DNA from: Pantoea piersonii
GTDB lineage: Bacteria; Pseudomonadota; Gammaproteobacteria; Enterobacterales; Enterobacteriaceae
Length of the DNA stretch: 64,000 nt
NCBI RefSeq assembly: GCF_003612015.1
Contig: NZ_RARB01000001.1
Span: 124,001-188,000 of the forward strand
Reading direction: 5' to 3'
The notes below the pieces were generated by a model, which ran no database searches, was not told the origin of the DNA, and was given only the letters and a program-made list of their open reading frames with translations. Position 1 is the stretch's first letter. Each line of letters starts with the position of its first letter. Made by a program: the position numbers and the translations under genes. Shown one piece after another: positions 48,552 to 60,280 of the stretch.

Positions 48552-49133
48552 TCAGAGCGTTTTGCTGCGCGCCAGCGTCATCAGGCGCGGATAGAAGCGG
48601 AAAAACAGCGTTTCCAGCAGGGCGTAGTGATCGGTGAAGTCCTGATAAGAGTCGCGCAGCGCAGCGAGGCGCGGCCGCCGCTGGGCCATGCCGTTGAGCA
48701 CGCGCGCCATGCGCGTCGGCTCGGCATAGTGCTCAAACCAGCGTTCGCGCCACATCACCGCGTTCAGCGCCTGGAAGCTCTCCGGCGTGCCCGCCAGCTG
48801 CGGCACGACGCGCTGTTCGGCAAAGCGCGAGAAGGCGGCCAGCGTCATTTCGGGGCAGATCTGGTCCCAGTGGCGGGCGAGAAAGTGATCCCAGACCACG
48901 TCAAGCGTAATGGGCGCGACGCGACGCGTCTGCGGACGAAACAGCGGGCGCGCTTCCTGCACTTCAGGCAGCGCGTCAGTCATCGCATCCAGTCGGCGGT
49001 GCATCAGAATGCCGTCAGCGACCGGCATCGGCCACCGTTCGTGCGGATTTCCGCGCACGAAATCCGCCAGCAGGTTGCCGAGCAGCGAGCTTTCGGCGAG
49101 GTGGGCGAGGTGAAGATGAGCAAGAAAGTTCAT
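48552..49133 (-). CDS. acpH: ACP phosphodiesterase AcpH
   Basis: 193 aa, the length of E. coli AcpH/YajB. It begins [28 protein letters not shown], followed by [14 protein letters not shown] and [14 protein letters not shown], an HD-like all-helical metal enzyme that releases 4'-phosphopantetheine from acyl carrier protein. It is divergent from queA, as in E. coli; the 105-bp gap contains both promoters. Confidence 0.95.
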   Translation of the reverse strand: MNFLAHLHLAHLAESSLLGNLLADFVRGNPHERWPMPVADGILMHRRLDAMTDALPEVQEARPLFRPQTRRVAPITLDVVWDHFLARHWDQICPEMTLAAFSRFAEQRVVPQLAGTPESFQALNAVMWRERWFEHYAEPTRMARVLNGMAQRRPRLAALRDSYQDFTDHYALLETLFFRFYPRLMTLARSKTL

Positions 49134-49238
49134 GCCGCATTATAGCCAGAAGTGCGAACGCGCAGCCAGTTGTTCAGAATTGGCCGCTTTTCCGCTAAAC
49201 TGTGCCGCCTGTTTTTATGCCTGAGTAAGAAGTTAGCC

Positions 49239-50309
49239 ATGCGTGTTGCCGATTTTGCTTTTGAGTTGCCTGAATCCTTAATCGCCCACTATCCGCAGGC
49301 GCAGCGTAGCGGTTGTCGCTTGCTGTCGCTGGACGGTCCGAGCGGGCAGCTGACGCACGGGGTGTTTACCGACGTGCTGGAGAAGCTAAATCCCGGCGAT
49401 CTGCTGGTATTCAACAATACGCGGGTGATCCCGGCGCGCGTCTATGGCCGTAAGGCGAGCGGCGGCAAAATCGAAATGCTGGTGGAGCGCATGCTGGACG
49501 AGAAGCGCGTGCTGGCGCACGTGCGCGCCTCCAAAGCGCCTAAGCCCGGCGCGCAGCTGCTGCTTGGCGATGACGAAAGCGTTAAAGCAACTATGGTGGC
49601 GCGCCACGATACGCTGTTTGAGATCGCGTTCGAAGACGACCGCGCGGTGCTGGATATCCTCAACAGCGTCGGCCATATGCCGCTGCCGCCCTATATCGAT
49701 CGTCCTGATGAAGAGGCGGACCGCGAGCTTTACCAGACCGTCTACAGCGCCCGGCCCGGCGCGGTGGCGGCACCGACCGCCGGTCTGCATTTCGACGAGC
49801 CTTTGCTGGCCGCGCTGCGCGAGAAGGGCGTAGAGATGGCGTTCGTCACGCTGCACGTTGGCGCGGGCACCTTCCAGCCGGTACGCGTCGACAGCATTGA
49901 AGAGCATGTGATGCATTCCGAATATGCTGAGGTGCCGCAGGAGGTGGTTGATGCGGTGCTGGCGTGCAAAGCGCGAGGCAATAAAGTGGTCGCCGTCGGC
50001 ACGACGTCGGTGCGCTCGCTGGAGAGCGCCGCGCAGGCGAGCAAAGAGGCGCTGATTGCGCCCTTCTTCGACGACACGCAGATCTTTATCTATCCGGGCT
50101 ACGAATATCAGGTGATCGACGCGCTGATCACCAATTTCCACCTGCCGGAATCCACCCTGATTATGCTGGTGTCGGCGTTTGCCGGGTATCAGCATACTAT
50201 GACGGCCTATCAGGCTGCCGTCGCCGAAGCCTATCGCTTCTTCAGCTATGGCGACGCAATGTTCATTACTAAAAATCCGCAGGCGCCGCACGAGAAAGTC
50301 GGCGCCTGA
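49239..50309 (+). CDS. queA: S-adenosylmethionine:tRNA ribosyltransferase-isomerase QueA
   Basis: 356 aa (E. coli 356). [52 protein letters not shown] and [12 protein letters not shown] are conserved, with the AdoMet-binding C-terminal [34 protein letters not shown]. It makes epoxyqueuosine at tRNA position 34. ATG 49239 is the family start. tgt lies 76 bp downstream, with a hairpin between. Confidence 0.96.
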   Translation: MRVADFAFELPESLIAHYPQAQRSGCRLLSLDGPSGQLTHGVFTDVLEKLNPGDLLVFNNTRVIPARVYGRKASGGKIEMLVERMLDEKRVLAHVRASKAPKPGAQLLLGDDESVKATMVARHDTLFEIAFEDDRAVLDILNSVGHMPLPPYIDRPDEEADRELYQTVYSARPGAVAAPTAGLHFDEPLLAALREKGVEMAFVTLHVGAGTFQPVRVDSIEEHVMHSEYAEVPQEVVDAVLACKARGNKVVAVGTTSVRSLESAAQASKEALIAPFFDDTQIFIYPGYEYQVIDALITNFHLPESTLIMLVSAFAGYQHTMTAYQAAVAEAYRFFSYGDAMFITKNPQAPHEKVGA

Positions 50310-50318
50310 TGACGTCCG

Positions 50319-51510
<1,192 letters not shown>

Positions 51511-51535
51511 TAATTTTATTAATGAGGGAAATTAA

Positions 51536-51868
51536 ATGAGCTTTTTCATTTCTGACGCCGTGGCAGCCGCAGGTGCACCGTCGCAGGGAAGTCCGTATTC
51601 TCTGGTGATCATGCTAGTGGTGTTTGGCCTGATTTTTTACTTCATGATCCTGCGTCCGCAGCAGAAGCGTGCGAAAGAGCACAAAAAGCTGATGGAATCT
51701 ATCTCCAAAGGTGACGAAGTGCTGACCAGCGGTGGCCTGGTAGGCCGCGTGACCAAAGTTTCCGACACGGGCTATGTTTCTATCGCCCTGAACGAGACCA
51801 ACGAAGTGGTTATCAAACGTGATTTCGTGGCTGCCGTCCTGCCGAAAGGTACGATGAAGGCGCTCTAA
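51536..51868 (+). CDS. yajC: preprotein translocase subunit YajC
   Basis: 110 aa (E. coli 110). One membrane helix (about 20-38; [18 protein letters not shown]), then [36 protein letters not shown], the family motif. It is an accessory subunit of SecDF. It follows tgt by 25 bp and precedes secD by 25 bp. Confidence 0.95.
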   Translation: MSFFISDAVAAAGAPSQGSPYSLVIMLVVFGLIFYFMILRPQQKRAKEHKKLMESISKGDEVLTSGGLVGRVTKVSDTGYVSIALNETNEVVIKRDFVAAVLPKGTMKAL

Positions 51869-51893
51869 TATTTACTTCCCTAAGGGAACTGCC

Positions 51894-53741
51894 GTGTTAA
51901 ATCGTTATCCTTTGTGGAAGTACGTGATGCTGGTCGTCGTCATTCTTGTCGGCCTGCTCTATGCGCTTCCCAACCTGTATGGTGAGGATCCGGCTGTTCA
52001 GATCACTGGCGCGCGCGGCGCCGCCGCCAGTGAGCAAACGCTGGATCAGATTCAGAACCTGTTAAAACAAGAGAATATCCAGAGCAAATCCCTCGCGCTG
52101 GAAAACGGCGCCATCCTGGCGCGCTTCGCCAATACGGATGTGCAGCTGCGCGCCCGTGAAGCGATTGTGAATAAGCTTGGCGAAAACTACGTCGTCGCGC
52201 TCAACCTTGCGCCAGCTACGCCGCGCTGGCTGAGCCTGCTGGCGGCTGAACCGATGAAGCTCGGTCTGGATCTGCGCGGCGGCGTGCACTTCCTGATGGA
52301 AGTGGATATGGACACCGCGCTGGGCAAGCTGCAGGAGCAGAATGCCGACAGCCTGCGCAGCGACCTGCGCGAAAAAAATATCCCTTATACCAACGTCAAT
52401 AAAATCGCCAACTACGGCGTGGAAATCCGTTTCCGCGACGGCAACAGCCGCGATGAGGCGATTAACTGGCTGACTGCTCGCCATCGCGACCTGGTGATCT
52501 CTTCCAGCGGCAGCGATGCGCTGCGCGCGGTGATGAGCGATGCGCGCCTCAGCGAAGCGCGCGAGTACGCCGTTCAGCAGAACATCACTATCCTGCGTAA
52601 CCGCGTTAACCAGCTCGGCGTCGCCGAACCGCTGGTGCAGCGTCAGGGAACTGACCGCATCGTGGTTGAACTGCCGGGCATCCAGGATACCGCGCGCGCC
52701 AAAGAGATCCTCGGCGCCACCGCTACTCTGGAATTCCGTCTGGTCAATACCACCGCCGATCCGACTGCCGCCGCCAACGGCCGCGTGCCGGGCGACTCGG
52801 AAGTGAAACAGACGCGTGAAGGCCAGCCGGTTGTGCTCTACAAGCGCGTGATCCTGACCGGTGACCACATCACCGACTCAACGTCCAGCATGGATGAGTA
52901 CAACCAGCCGCAGGTGAATATCTCGCTGGACGGCGCGGGCGGCAATATCATGTCTACCTTCACCAAGGACAATATCGGCAAGCCGATGGCGACCCTGTTC
53001 GTGGAGTACAAAGACAGCGGTAAGAAAGACGCCAACGGCCGCGCGGTGCTGGTGAAGCAGGAAGAGGTGATTAACGTCGCCAATATCCAGTCTCGCCTTG
53101 GCAACAGCTTCCGCATCACCGGCATCAACAACCCGAACGAAGCGCGCCAGCTCTCGCTGCTGCTGCGTGCGGGCGCGCTGATTGCGCCGATTCAGATTGT
53201 GGAAGAGCGCACCATCGGCCCGACCATGGGTGCGCAGAATATCACGCAGGGGCTTGAAGCCTGCCTGTGGGGCCTGATCGCCTCCATTCTGTTTATGGTG
53301 GTGTTCTATAAGAAGTTCGGCCTGATCGCCACCAGCGCGCTGCTGTGCAACCTGGTGCTGATTGTCGGCATCATGTCGCTGCTGCCGGGTGCCACGCTTA
53401 CCATGCCGGGTATCGCCGGTATCGTGCTGACGCTGGCGGTTGCGGTGGATGCGAACGTACTGATTAACGAGCGTATTAAGGAAGAGCTGAGAAACGGACG
53501 TTCCGTACAGCAGGCGATTCATGAAGGCTATAAAGGCGCCTTCTCCAGTATCGTCGACGCTAACGTAACGACGCTGATCAAGGTCATCATCCTGTATGCC
53601 GTTGGTACAGGTTCAATTAAAGGCTTTGCGATTACCACCGCTATTGGTATCGCCACCTCGATGTTTACCGCGATCGTTGGAACGCGCGCCATCGTGAACC
53701 TGGTGTACGGCGGCAAACGCATCAACAAGCTGTCTATCTGA
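51894..53741 (+). CDS. secD: protein translocase subunit SecD
   Basis: 615 aa (E. coli 615), GTG start behind AAGGGA. It has an N-terminal helix, then the motif [20 protein letters not shown], a large periplasmic P1 head domain, and six helices in total, ending [19 protein letters not shown], the D-x-N channel motif. It uses the proton gradient with SecF to pull proteins through SecYEG. Confidence 0.97.
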   Translation: MLNRYPLWKYVMLVVVILVGLLYALPNLYGEDPAVQITGARGAAASEQTLDQIQNLLKQENIQSKSLALENGAILARFANTDVQLRAREAIVNKLGENYVVALNLAPATPRWLSLLAAEPMKLGLDLRGGVHFLMEVDMDTALGKLQEQNADSLRSDLREKNIPYTNVNKIANYGVEIRFRDGNSRDEAINWLTARHRDLVISSSGSDALRAVMSDARLSEAREYAVQQNITILRNRVNQLGVAEPLVQRQGTDRIVVELPGIQDTARAKEILGATATLEFRLVNTTADPTAAANGRVPGDSEVKQTREGQPVVLYKRVILTGDHITDSTSSMDEYNQPQVNISLDGAGGNIMSTFTKDNIGKPMATLFVEYKDSGKKDANGRAVLVKQEEVINVANIQSRLGNSFRITGINNPNEARQLSLLLRAGALIAPIQIVEERTIGPTMGAQNITQGLEACLWGLIASILFMVVFYKKFGLIATSALLCNLVLIVGIMSLLPGATLTMPGIAGIVLTLAVAVDANVLINERIKEELRNGRSVQQAIHEGYKGAFSSIVDANVTTLIKVIILYAVGTGSIKGFAITTAIGIATSMFTAIVGTRAIVNLVYGGKRINKLSI

Positions 53742-53751
53742 GGAGTGCGTT

Positions 53752-54720
53752 GTGGCACAGGAATACAATATTGAACAGCTGAACCACGGGCGTAAAGTCG
53801 TCGACTTTATGCGCTGGGACACGCTGGCGTTTATTATCTCCGGCCTGCTGATCGTGGCGTCTGTCGCCATGGTCTCGGTGCGCGGTTTCAACTGGGGTCT
53901 CGATTTTACCGGTGGTACGGTGATCGAGATCGCGCTGGAGAAACCCGCAGAGCTGGATACGCTGCGTGACGGGCTGGAAAAAGCGGGTTATGCCGATCCT
54001 ATCGTGCAGAACTTCGGCAGCAGCCGTGACGTGATGGTGCGCATGGCACCCATGGACGGTCCGGCTGGGCAGGAGTTGGGCAACAAGATCATTACCATCA
54101 TCAATCAGACCACCCAGCAGAACGCGACGGTGAAGCGCATTGAGTTCGTCGGCCCGAGCGTGGGCAGCGACCTGGCGCAGGCGGGCGCGATGGCGCTGCT
54201 GTCGGCGCTGATTGCGATTCTGATCTATATCGGCTTCCGTTTTGAGTGGCGTCTGGCGCTCGGCACCGTACTGGCGCTGGCGCATGACGTGATCATCACC
54301 TGCGGCATTCTGTCGCTGGCGCATATCGAGATCGATCTGACTATTGTCGCCTCGCTGATGTCGGTGATCGGCTACTCGCTCAACGATAAAATCGTGGTGT
54401 CTGACCGTATTCGTGAGAACTTCCGCAAGATCCGTCGCGGCTCTTCTTACGATATCACCAACGTGTCGCTGACCCAGACGCTGAGCCGTACCCTGATCAC
54501 CTCGCTGACCACCCTGGCGATGATCCTGATCCTGTTCATCTTTGGCGGCGCGCTGCTGAAAGGCTTCTCGCTGACGATGCTGATCGGTGTCACCATCGGC
54601 ACCATTTCGTCGATTTATGTCTCTTCCGCGCTGGCGCTGAAGCTGGGCATGAAGCGCGAACATATGCTGGTGCAGAAGGTAGAGAAAGAGGGCGCGGATC
54701 AGCCTTCAATCATGCCGTAA
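53752..54720 (+). CDS. secF: protein translocase subunit SecF
   Basis: 322 aa (E. coli 323), GTG start behind GAGG, 10 bp after secD. Six helices; [17 protein letters not shown] and [22 protein letters not shown] are the family motifs. It completes the SecDF-YajC complex. A strong terminator follows. Confidence 0.97.
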   Translation: MAQEYNIEQLNHGRKVVDFMRWDTLAFIISGLLIVASVAMVSVRGFNWGLDFTGGTVIEIALEKPAELDTLRDGLEKAGYADPIVQNFGSSRDVMVRMAPMDGPAGQELGNKIITIINQTTQQNATVKRIEFVGPSVGSDLAQAGAMALLSALIAILIYIGFRFEWRLALGTVLALAHDVIITCGILSLAHIEIDLTIVASLMSVIGYSLNDKIVVSDRIRENFRKIRRGSSYDITNVSLTQTLSRTLITSLTTLAMILILFIFGGALLKGFSLTMLIGVTIGTISSIYVSSALALKLGMKREHMLVQKVEKEGADQPSIMP

Positions 54721-54734
54721 CGCGCGAGCGTGAT

Positions 54735-54766
54735 AAAAAAACGGGCTGCCATCTGGCAGCCCGTTT
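54735..54766 (+). terminator. rho-independent terminator after secF
   Basis: AAAACGGGCTGCC-ATCT-GGCAGCCCGTTTT, a 13-bp stem including the A/T arms. It ends the queA-tgt-yajC-secD-secF operon. Confidence 0.9.
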
Positions 54767-54861
54767 TGTTTGGGAGCGGATAAGGAGGGGAAGGGGATCG
54801 CCCGCTCGCTCAGCGCTGTGATGCGTGCGCCGTTTTCCCTCTCCGTCCTCCGTGCCGCTCC

Positions 54862-55425
54862 TTACGGCGCGGCAGGAACGGCAGGGGCGTCGCCGACGAC
54901 GTCATGCACGCGTACAAAGCCGATCTGCCCCGGCGCGAAGCCGCTCAGACGCAGCGGCACCGTTACCGAGGCGCGCGGCAGTAGCGTGGACGGCACCTCA
55001 ATAGTCTGGCTCAGGCTGCTCGCCTCCAGCGGTTTGCCCGTCGCCGGGTCTCGCTCGCCCCACACCACGCGCGCGTGCAGCGCCGGAACGGCCTGACTCT
55101 CTGCCGCGCTAATGGTGAGGTGGGCGCGCGCGCCGTTGGCTTCCGCGGCAAGGCGCGTCAGCGAGAGGCGCAGCTTGCCGAGCTGCGTTTGCAGCTCCAC
55201 CGGCGTGTTAGCCTGTGGCACCAGCCAGGCGCCCTGCGTCGAGTTGCTGTTAAGCTGCCCCTGGATTTCGATAGCGCTCGCCTGATTCGTCAGGTGGCGC
55301 ATCTGCTGATTCAGCTGGCTCACTTCCTGATGCAGCTGATTCACTTTTGGGCTGGTAGGTGTCGAGCTACAGCCGCTTAACAGCGCTACCGTACACGCCA
55401 GCGGCGCCCAAACCGTCCTGATCAT
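54862..55425 (-). CDS. yajI: YajI-family lipoprotein (DUF3251)
   Basis: 187 aa. A signal sequence ends in lipobox LLSGC (Cys19 region; VWAPLACTVALLSGCSS). A coiled-coil-like heptad segment (KVNQLHQEVSQLNQQMRHL) follows, then a beta-rich domain. E. coli YajI has this size and position, next to nrdR. It follows the LysM-protein gene by 17 bp on the minus strand. Function unknown. In E. coli tsx and yajD lie between secF and yajI; they are absent here. Confidence 0.83.
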   Translation of the reverse strand: MIRTVWAPLACTVALLSGCSSTPTSPKVNQLHQEVSQLNQQMRHLTNQASAIEIQGQLNSNSTQGAWLVPQANTPVELQTQLGKLRLSLTRLAAEANGARAHLTISAAESQAVPALHARVVWGERDPATGKPLEASSLSQTIEVPSTLLPRASVTVPLRLSGFAPGQIGFVRVHDVVGDAPAVPAAP

Positions 55426-55442
55426 AAAGCGTTCCTTTTCCG

Positions 55443-55880
55443 TTATTTAGGAATACGTAATACCTGGCCTGGATAGATTTTATCAGGATGCGTCAGCATC
55501 GGTTTGTTGGCTTCGAAAATTTTGTTGTATTCGTTGGCGTTGCCATAAACGGTCTTAGAGATGGCGCTCAGCGTGTCGCCTTTTTTCACGGTGTAGAGCT
55601 CCGCTTCCGGCGCGTTATCGGTTGTTTTAACCTGGTCGTCGACTTTGGTGATGCCCGCGACGTTACCGGCCGCCACCAAAATTTTCTCTTTCAGCTCTTG
55701 AGAAATGCCGTCGCCGCTCACCGTTACGGTGTCGCCGTTTACCGCCACGTTCACTTTGTCGCTGTCCGGTAAGCCCAGTTGGTCGATGTGCTCCTTCAGC
55801 TTTTTGCTGGCGTCATCATGGCTGGATACTGCGTCCCACAGTTTTTCGCCTGCCTCTTTCACAAAGTTAAACAAACCCAT
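55443..55880 (-). CDS. kbp: BON-LysM protein Kbp (YgaU), potassium-binding
   Basis: 145 aa (E. coli YgaU/Kbp 149). [18 protein letters not shown], a BON domain (about 20-80; [40 protein letters not shown]) and a C-terminal LysM domain (about 92-145; [37 protein letters not shown]). Kbp binds K+ in the cytoplasm. GGAGG precedes ATG 55880. It is in an operon with yajI, and next to nrdR instead of the gab region it occupies in E. coli. The start at 55985 is unlikely. Confidence 0.88.
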   Translation of the reverse strand: MGLFNFVKEAGEKLWDAVSSHDDASKKLKEHIDQLGLPDSDKVNVAVNGDTVTVSGDGISQELKEKILVAAGNVAGITKVDDQVKTTDNAPEAELYTVKKGDTLSAISKTVYGNANEYNKIFEANKPMLTHPDKIYPGQVLRIPK

Positions 55881-56056
55881 ATATCCTCCAGATTGTCGTG
55901 GTGTAAGCCGCCTTTCTGACGACATCATTAAGCATAGACTTTTTCTCGCTACGTCTCCTGCCGAAAGGCAAAAGTGGAAAGGCACGCTTATACATTTTGT
56001 TGACTTGCCATTCGCGCTACACTGTGTGGCCCATTTATTTAGCGTCAGGAACCGTC

Positions 56057-56506
56057 ATGCACTGCCCATTTTGCTCAGCTGTGGACACGAAAGTCATTGA
56101 TTCCCGTCTGGTTAGCGAAGGATCGTCCGTGCGGCGTCGCCGTCAGTGTCTGGTGTGCCATGAGCGTTTCACTACCTTCGAAGTGGCGGAGCTGGTGATG
56201 CCGCGGGTAGTGAAAAGCAATGACGTGCGCGAACCCTTTAACGAAGACAAGCTCAGCAGCGGCATGATGAAGGCGCTGGAGAAGCGTCCGGTGAGCGCCG
56301 ATGCGGTCGAAAGCGCGGTAAACCATATCAAAACTCAGCTGCGCGCCACCGGCGAGCGGGAAATTCCCAGCAAGCTGATCGGCAATCTGGTGATGGACGA
56401 GCTGAAAAAGCTGGATAAGGTCGCCTATATCCGTTTCGCCTCGGTCTACCGCAGCTTTGAAGATATTCGCGATTTCGGCGCGGAGATCGCTAAGTTACAG
56501 GATTAA
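56057..56506 (+). CDS. nrdR: transcriptional repressor NrdR
   Basis: 149 aa. The N-terminal zinc ribbon [19 protein letters not shown], then [17 protein letters not shown], has the four Cys. An ATP-cone domain follows (about 49-139). It senses dATP/ATP and represses ribonucleotide reductase genes. ATG 56057 is chosen; the upstream frame to 55997 is not homologous. ribD begins 2 bp after its stop. Confidence 0.96.
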   Translation: MHCPFCSAVDTKVIDSRLVSEGSSVRRRRQCLVCHERFTTFEVAELVMPRVVKSNDVREPFNEDKLSSGMMKALEKRPVSADAVESAVNHIKTQLRATGEREIPSKLIGNLVMDELKKLDKVAYIRFASVYRSFEDIRDFGAEIAKLQD

Positions 56507-56508
56507 CC

Positions 56509-57612
56509 ATGACTGATGAACGCTATATGGCGCGCGCGCTGGAACTGGCGCGGCGCGGACGTTTCACAACGACGCCCAATCCCAACGTGGGCTGCGTTAT
56601 CGTGCGCGACGGCGCGATAGTCGGCGAAGGGTGGCATCAACGTGCTGGTGAGCCGCATGCCGAAGTGCATGCGCTGCGCATGGCAGGTGACAGGGCGCGC
56701 GGCGCGACCGCTTACGTTACGCTGGAGCCTTGCAGCCATCACGGCCGCACGCCGCCGTGCTGCGACGCCTTGATCGCCGCCGGCGTCAGTCGCGTGGTCG
56801 CGGCGATGCAGGATCCCAATCCGCAGGTCGCCGGGCGCGGTCTCTACCGCCTGCAGCAGGCGGGCATCGCGGTGAGCCACGGCCTGATGATGGCGGAAGC
56901 GGAGGCGCTGAATCGCGGTTTCCTGAAGCGTATGCGCACCGGCTTTCCTTTTGTTCAGCTCAAGCTCGGCGCCTCGCTCGATGGCCGTACCGCCATGGCG
57001 AGCGGCGAAAGCCAGTGGATTACCTCGGCCGCCGCCCGTCGAGACGTGCAGCGTCTGCGCGCGCAAAGTTCCGCTATTCTCAGCAGCAGCAGCACCGTAC
57101 TGGCGGATAATCCTTCGCTGACGGTGCGCTGGCCAGAGCTGGATGAAGCGTCGCGTTCGCTGCTGGACGAAGCTGCGCTGCGCCAGCCGCTGCGCGTAGT
57201 GGTGGACAGCCGCAACCGGGTTACGCCGCAGCATAAACTGATTACGCAGCCGGGTGAAACCTGGCTGATGCGCGCCGCGCCTGACGAGCAGCCCTGGCCG
57301 GAGAGCGTGACGCAGATAGCTGTGCCGCGGCGCGAAGAGCAGCTCGATCTGGTGGCGCTGATGATGCTGCTCGGCAAACGACAGGTGAACAGCCTGTGGG
57401 TCGAAGCGGGCGCGTCGCTGGCTGGCGCGCTGCTGCAGGCGGGCGTGGTGGATGAGCTGATTGTCTATCTGGCACCAACGCTGCTCGGCGACGCCGCGCG
57501 CGGCCTGTGTCAGCTGCCTGGCCTGCAGCGTCTGGCTGATGCGCCAGCCTTTTCATTCTGCGACGTGCGCCAGGTCGGCCCCGATCTGCGCCTGACGCTG
57601 ACGCCGCGCTGA
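56509..57612 (+). CDS. ribD: bifunctional riboflavin biosynthesis protein RibD
   Basis: 367 aa (E. coli 367). The deaminase domain holds the zinc ligands: His and Glu in EPHAEVHALRM, and the Cys pair in LEPCSHHGRTPPCCDALI. The reductase domain (about 150-367) has KLGASLDGRTAMASGESQWITS and LWVEAGASLAGALLQ. It catalyses two steps of riboflavin synthesis. It is coupled to nrdR (2-bp gap). The 89-bp gap to ribH holds a GC hairpin-like stretch. Confidence 0.95.
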   Translation: MTDERYMARALELARRGRFTTTPNPNVGCVIVRDGAIVGEGWHQRAGEPHAEVHALRMAGDRARGATAYVTLEPCSHHGRTPPCCDALIAAGVSRVVAAMQDPNPQVAGRGLYRLQQAGIAVSHGLMMAEAEALNRGFLKRMRTGFPFVQLKLGASLDGRTAMASGESQWITSAAARRDVQRLRAQSSAILSSSSTVLADNPSLTVRWPELDEASRSLLDEAALRQPLRVVVDSRNRVTPQHKLITQPGETWLMRAAPDEQPWPESVTQIAVPRREEQLDLVALMMLLGKRQVNSLWVEAGASLAGALLQAGVVDELIVYLAPTLLGDAARGLCQLPGLQRLADAPAFSFCDVRQVGPDLRLTLTPR

Positions 57613-57701
57613 CAGTGGCGGAAAAGCGAGAGCACGCCGCCAAAGAGTGTGATAGAATCCGCCCCCCTGCGGGGCCATAACAAAACCCTGAAAGGATAAG
57701 T

Positions 57702-58172
57702 ATGAAAGTTATCGAAGCTGCTGTTGCCACGCCTGAGGCCAATGTTGCCATCGTCATCGCGCGTTTTAACAACTTCATCAACGACAGCCTGCTGGACGGC
57801 GCGATCGATGCCCTGAAGCGTATCGGTCAGGTGAAAGATGAAAACATCACCGTCGTCTGGGTTCCAGGCGCGTACGAACTGCCGCTGGCAGCCCGCGCGC
57901 TGGCGAACAGCGGCAAGCACGACGCCATTGTGGCGCTGGGCACCGTTATTCGCGGCGGCACCGCTCACTTTGAATATGTCGCCGGCGAAGCCAGCTCCGG
58001 CATCGCTAATGTCGCGATGACCAGCGAAATCCCGGTAACGTTCGGCGTGCTGACCACGGAAAATATCGAGCAGGCTATTGAGCGTGCCGGTACCAAAGCG
58101 GGTAACAAAGGCGCCGAAGCGGCCCTGACCGCACTCGAAATGATTAACGTATTGAAAGCCATCAAAGCCTGA
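57702..58172 (+). CDS. ribH: 6,7-dimethyl-8-ribityllumazine synthase RibH (RibE)
   Basis: 156 aa (E. coli 156). [41 protein letters not shown] and [21 protein letters not shown] are the substrate-site motifs. It condenses the pyrimidinedione with dihydroxybutanone phosphate in a 60-mer capsid. AAAGGA precedes the ATG. nusB is 19 bp downstream. Confidence 0.97.
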   Translation: MKVIEAAVATPEANVAIVIARFNNFINDSLLDGAIDALKRIGQVKDENITVVWVPGAYELPLAARALANSGKHDAIVALGTVIRGGTAHFEYVAGEASSGIANVAMTSEIPVTFGVLTTENIEQAIERAGTKAGNKGAEAALTALEMINVLKAIKA

Positions 58173-58191
58173 TTTTTGTAAGGGGAATTTT

Positions 58192-58611
58192 GTGAAACCT
58201 GCTGCTCGTCGCCGCGCCCGCGAGTGCGCTGTCCAGGCGCTCTACTCCTGGCAGTTGTCTAAAAACGACATTGCCGATGTGGAATACCAGTTTCTGGCGG
58301 AACAAGACGTCAAAGACGTCGACATTACCTATTTCCGCGAACTGCTGTCCGGTGTGGCGACCAACAGCGCGTATCTGGATGGGCTGATGAAACCTTACCT
58401 GTCGCGCCAGCTGGAAGAGCTGGGCCAGGTAGAAAAAGCAATCCTGCGTATTTCGCTGTATGAACTGAGCAAGCGCGATGATGTGCCCTATAAAGTGGCC
58501 ATCAACGAAGGGATCGAGCTGGCGAAAGTGTTTGGCGCTGAAGACAGCCATAAGTTCGTCAACGGCGTGCTGGATAAAGCCGCTCCACAAATCAGACCCA
58601 ATCGCAAATAA
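58192..58611 (+). CDS. nusB: transcription antitermination factor NusB
   Basis: 139 aa (E. coli 139), GTG start behind [31 protein letters not shown], followed by [49 protein letters not shown], is near-identical. It binds boxA with NusE in rRNA antitermination. A terminator follows. Confidence 0.97.
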   Translation: MKPAARRRARECAVQALYSWQLSKNDIADVEYQFLAEQDVKDVDITYFRELLSGVATNSAYLDGLMKPYLSRQLEELGQVEKAILRISLYELSKRDDVPYKVAINEGIELAKVFGAEDSHKFVNGVLDKAAPQIRPNRK

Positions 58612-58613
58612 AG

Positions 58614-58640
58614 AAAAGGCCAGCTTGCTGGCCTTTTTTC
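58614..58640 (+). terminator. rho-independent terminator after nusB
   Basis: AAGGCCAGC-TT-GCTGGCCTT with flanking A and six T. It ends the ribH-nusB transcript 22 bp before thiL, so thiL needs its own promoter or read-through. Confidence 0.85.
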
Positions 58641-58661
58641 ATCAGTAAGCGGAACGCAATC

Positions 58662-59639
58662 ATGTCCTGTGGCGAATTCGAACTCATCGCACGCTATTTC
58701 AATCGCAGAACCCGCAGCCGCCGGGATGTCGAAACCGGCATCGGCGACGACTGCGCGCTGATGAGCGTGCCAGAGAAACAGACGCTGGCGATCAGCACCG
58801 ATACGCTGGTGGCGGGCGTCCACTTTTTACGCGATATCCATCCTGCCGATCTCGGCTATAAAGCGCTGGCGGTTAATCTCAGCGATCTGGCGGCGATGGG
58901 CGCCGATCCAGCGTGGCTGACGCTGGCGCTGACGCTGCCGGAGGTCGACGAGGCCTGGCTGAAAGCCTTCAGCGAAAGCCTGTTCGAGCTGCTGGAGTAT
59001 TACGATATGCAGCTGGTAGGTGGCGATACCACGCGCGGTCCGTTGAGCCTGACGCTCGGCATTCACGGTCTGGTGCCGCAAGGACGCGCGCTGAAACGTT
59101 CCGGCGCGAAGCCGGGCGACTGGATCTACGTGACCGGCACGCTGGGCGACAGCGCGGCGGGTCTGGCGCTGCTGCAGCATCATCGACGTATCAACGATCC
59201 GGCGGTGCATGAAGTGCTGATTAAGCGCCATCTGCGGCCAATGCCGCGCATCCTGCAGGGACAGGCGCTGCGTTCGCTCGCCTCGGCGGCAATCGATATT
59301 TCCGACGGTCTGATTTCCGACCTCGGCCATATTCTCAAGGCGAGTGGCTGCGGCGCGCGGCTTAATCTCGACGCGCTGCCGCTGTCACCCGCGCTGCGCG
59401 ACCACTTCGAGCCTGAGCAGGTGCAGCGCTGGGCGCTGAGCGGCGGCGAGGATTATGAGCTCTGCTTTACCGTACCGGAGATGAACCGCGGCGCGCTTGA
59501 CGTCGCGCTGGGCCACCTTGGCGTGCCCTTTACCTGTATCGGGCAGCTGATGCCGGAATCAGAAGGGCTGACGCTGCTGGAGCATGGCAAACCGGTTACC
59601 TTCAGTCATAAGGGATTTGATCATTTTGACGCTAAATAA
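58662..59639 (+). CDS. thiL: thiamine-monophosphate kinase ThiL
   Basis: 325 aa (E. coli 325). [52 protein letters not shown] and [20 protein letters not shown] carry the metal and ATP aspartates. It makes thiamine diphosphate. Its last 14 codons overlap the first possible frames of pgpA. Confidence 0.96.
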   Translation: MSCGEFELIARYFNRRTRSRRDVETGIGDDCALMSVPEKQTLAISTDTLVAGVHFLRDIHPADLGYKALAVNLSDLAAMGADPAWLTLALTLPEVDEAWLKAFSESLFELLEYYDMQLVGGDTTRGPLSLTLGIHGLVPQGRALKRSGAKPGDWIYVTGTLGDSAAGLALLQHHRRINDPAVHEVLIKRHLRPMPRILQGQALRSLASAAIDISDGLISDLGHILKASGCGARLNLDALPLSPALRDHFEPEQVQRWALSGGEDYELCFTVPEMNRGALDVALGHLGVPFTCIGQLMPESEGLTLLEHGKPVTFSHKGFDHFDAK

Positions 59640-60123
59640 GGATGTGGCGAAAAGCCGTCTGCGCATGGGCAATCCCTGGCATCTGCTCGCCACCGGTTTC
59701 GGCAGCGGATTAAGCCCTTTTGTGCCAGGTACGATGGGATCGCTGGCGGCGATCCCTTTCTGGTGGCTGATGGCGCGGCTGCCGCAGGATCTCTACTCGC
59801 TGATCGTGCTGCTGGGGATCAGTCTTGGCGTATATCTCTGTCACCGCACCGCTAAAGATATGGGCGTGCACGATCACGGCAGCATTGTCTGGGATGAGTT
59901 TATCGGCATGTGGATTACGCTGATGGCGATCCCGGCGCATACCTGGCAGTGGGTGCTGGCCGGTTTTGTCATATTCCGCATTTTCGATATGTGGAAGCCC
60001 TGGCCGATCCGCTGGTTCGACCGCAACGTTCACGGCGGCATGGGGATTATGGTGGATGATATTATCGCCGGCGTGATCTCAGCGGCGCTGCTCTATGCGG
60101 CGGGGCGCTGGCTGGGATTCTAG
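59626..60123 (+). CDS. pgpA: phosphatidylglycerophosphatase A PgpA
   Basis: About 165 aa (E. coli 172). [33 protein letters not shown], then [24 protein letters not shown], the metal-binding core. It dephosphorylates PGP in the inner membrane. The start is uncertain: TTG 59626 ([13 protein letters not shown]), which overlaps thiL by 14 nt and has AAGGGA upstream, gives the best match to E. coli; ATG 59584 would add 14 non-homologous residues. It converges with yajO; a repeat-like element lies between. Confidence 0.93.
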   Translation: MTLNKDVAKSRLRMGNPWHLLATGFGSGLSPFVPGTMGSLAAIPFWWLMARLPQDLYSLIVLLGISLGVYLCHRTAKDMGVHDHGSIVWDEFIGMWITLMAIPAHTWQWVLAGFVIFRIFDMWKPWPIRWFDRNVHGGMGIMVDDIIAGVISAALLYAAGRWLGF

Positions 60124-60142
60124 GCTGGTATAACGTGCCCAT

Positions 60143-60247
60143 GCGGGTGGCGTGGGCCGATCGCAAAGTCGCTCAAGACATCCATGCTCGCTCGGCCCGC
60201 GCCATCCCTGGCGCGGGACGCTTTGCTCTTCTGCCCACGCCACCCGC
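60143..60247. repeat. 105-bp structured inverted-repeat element
   Basis: The outer arms are a perfect 15-bp inverted repeat: GCGGGTGGCGTGGGC at 60143-60157 and its complement at 60233-60247. Inside sits a perfect 9-bp hairpin CCCGCGCCA-TCCC-TGGCGCGGG (60196-60217). It lies between the convergent pgpA and yajO genes. It has the look of a dispersed palindromic intergenic repeat, but no second copy was noticed in this window. Confidence 0.5.
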
Positions 60248-60280
60248 TTCCGCCAGGGTCGTGCGGCCTGAAAAAGAACC

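Noticed and set aside
53734..54663. Open frame opposite secF
   Set aside because: Antisense shadow; no protein features.
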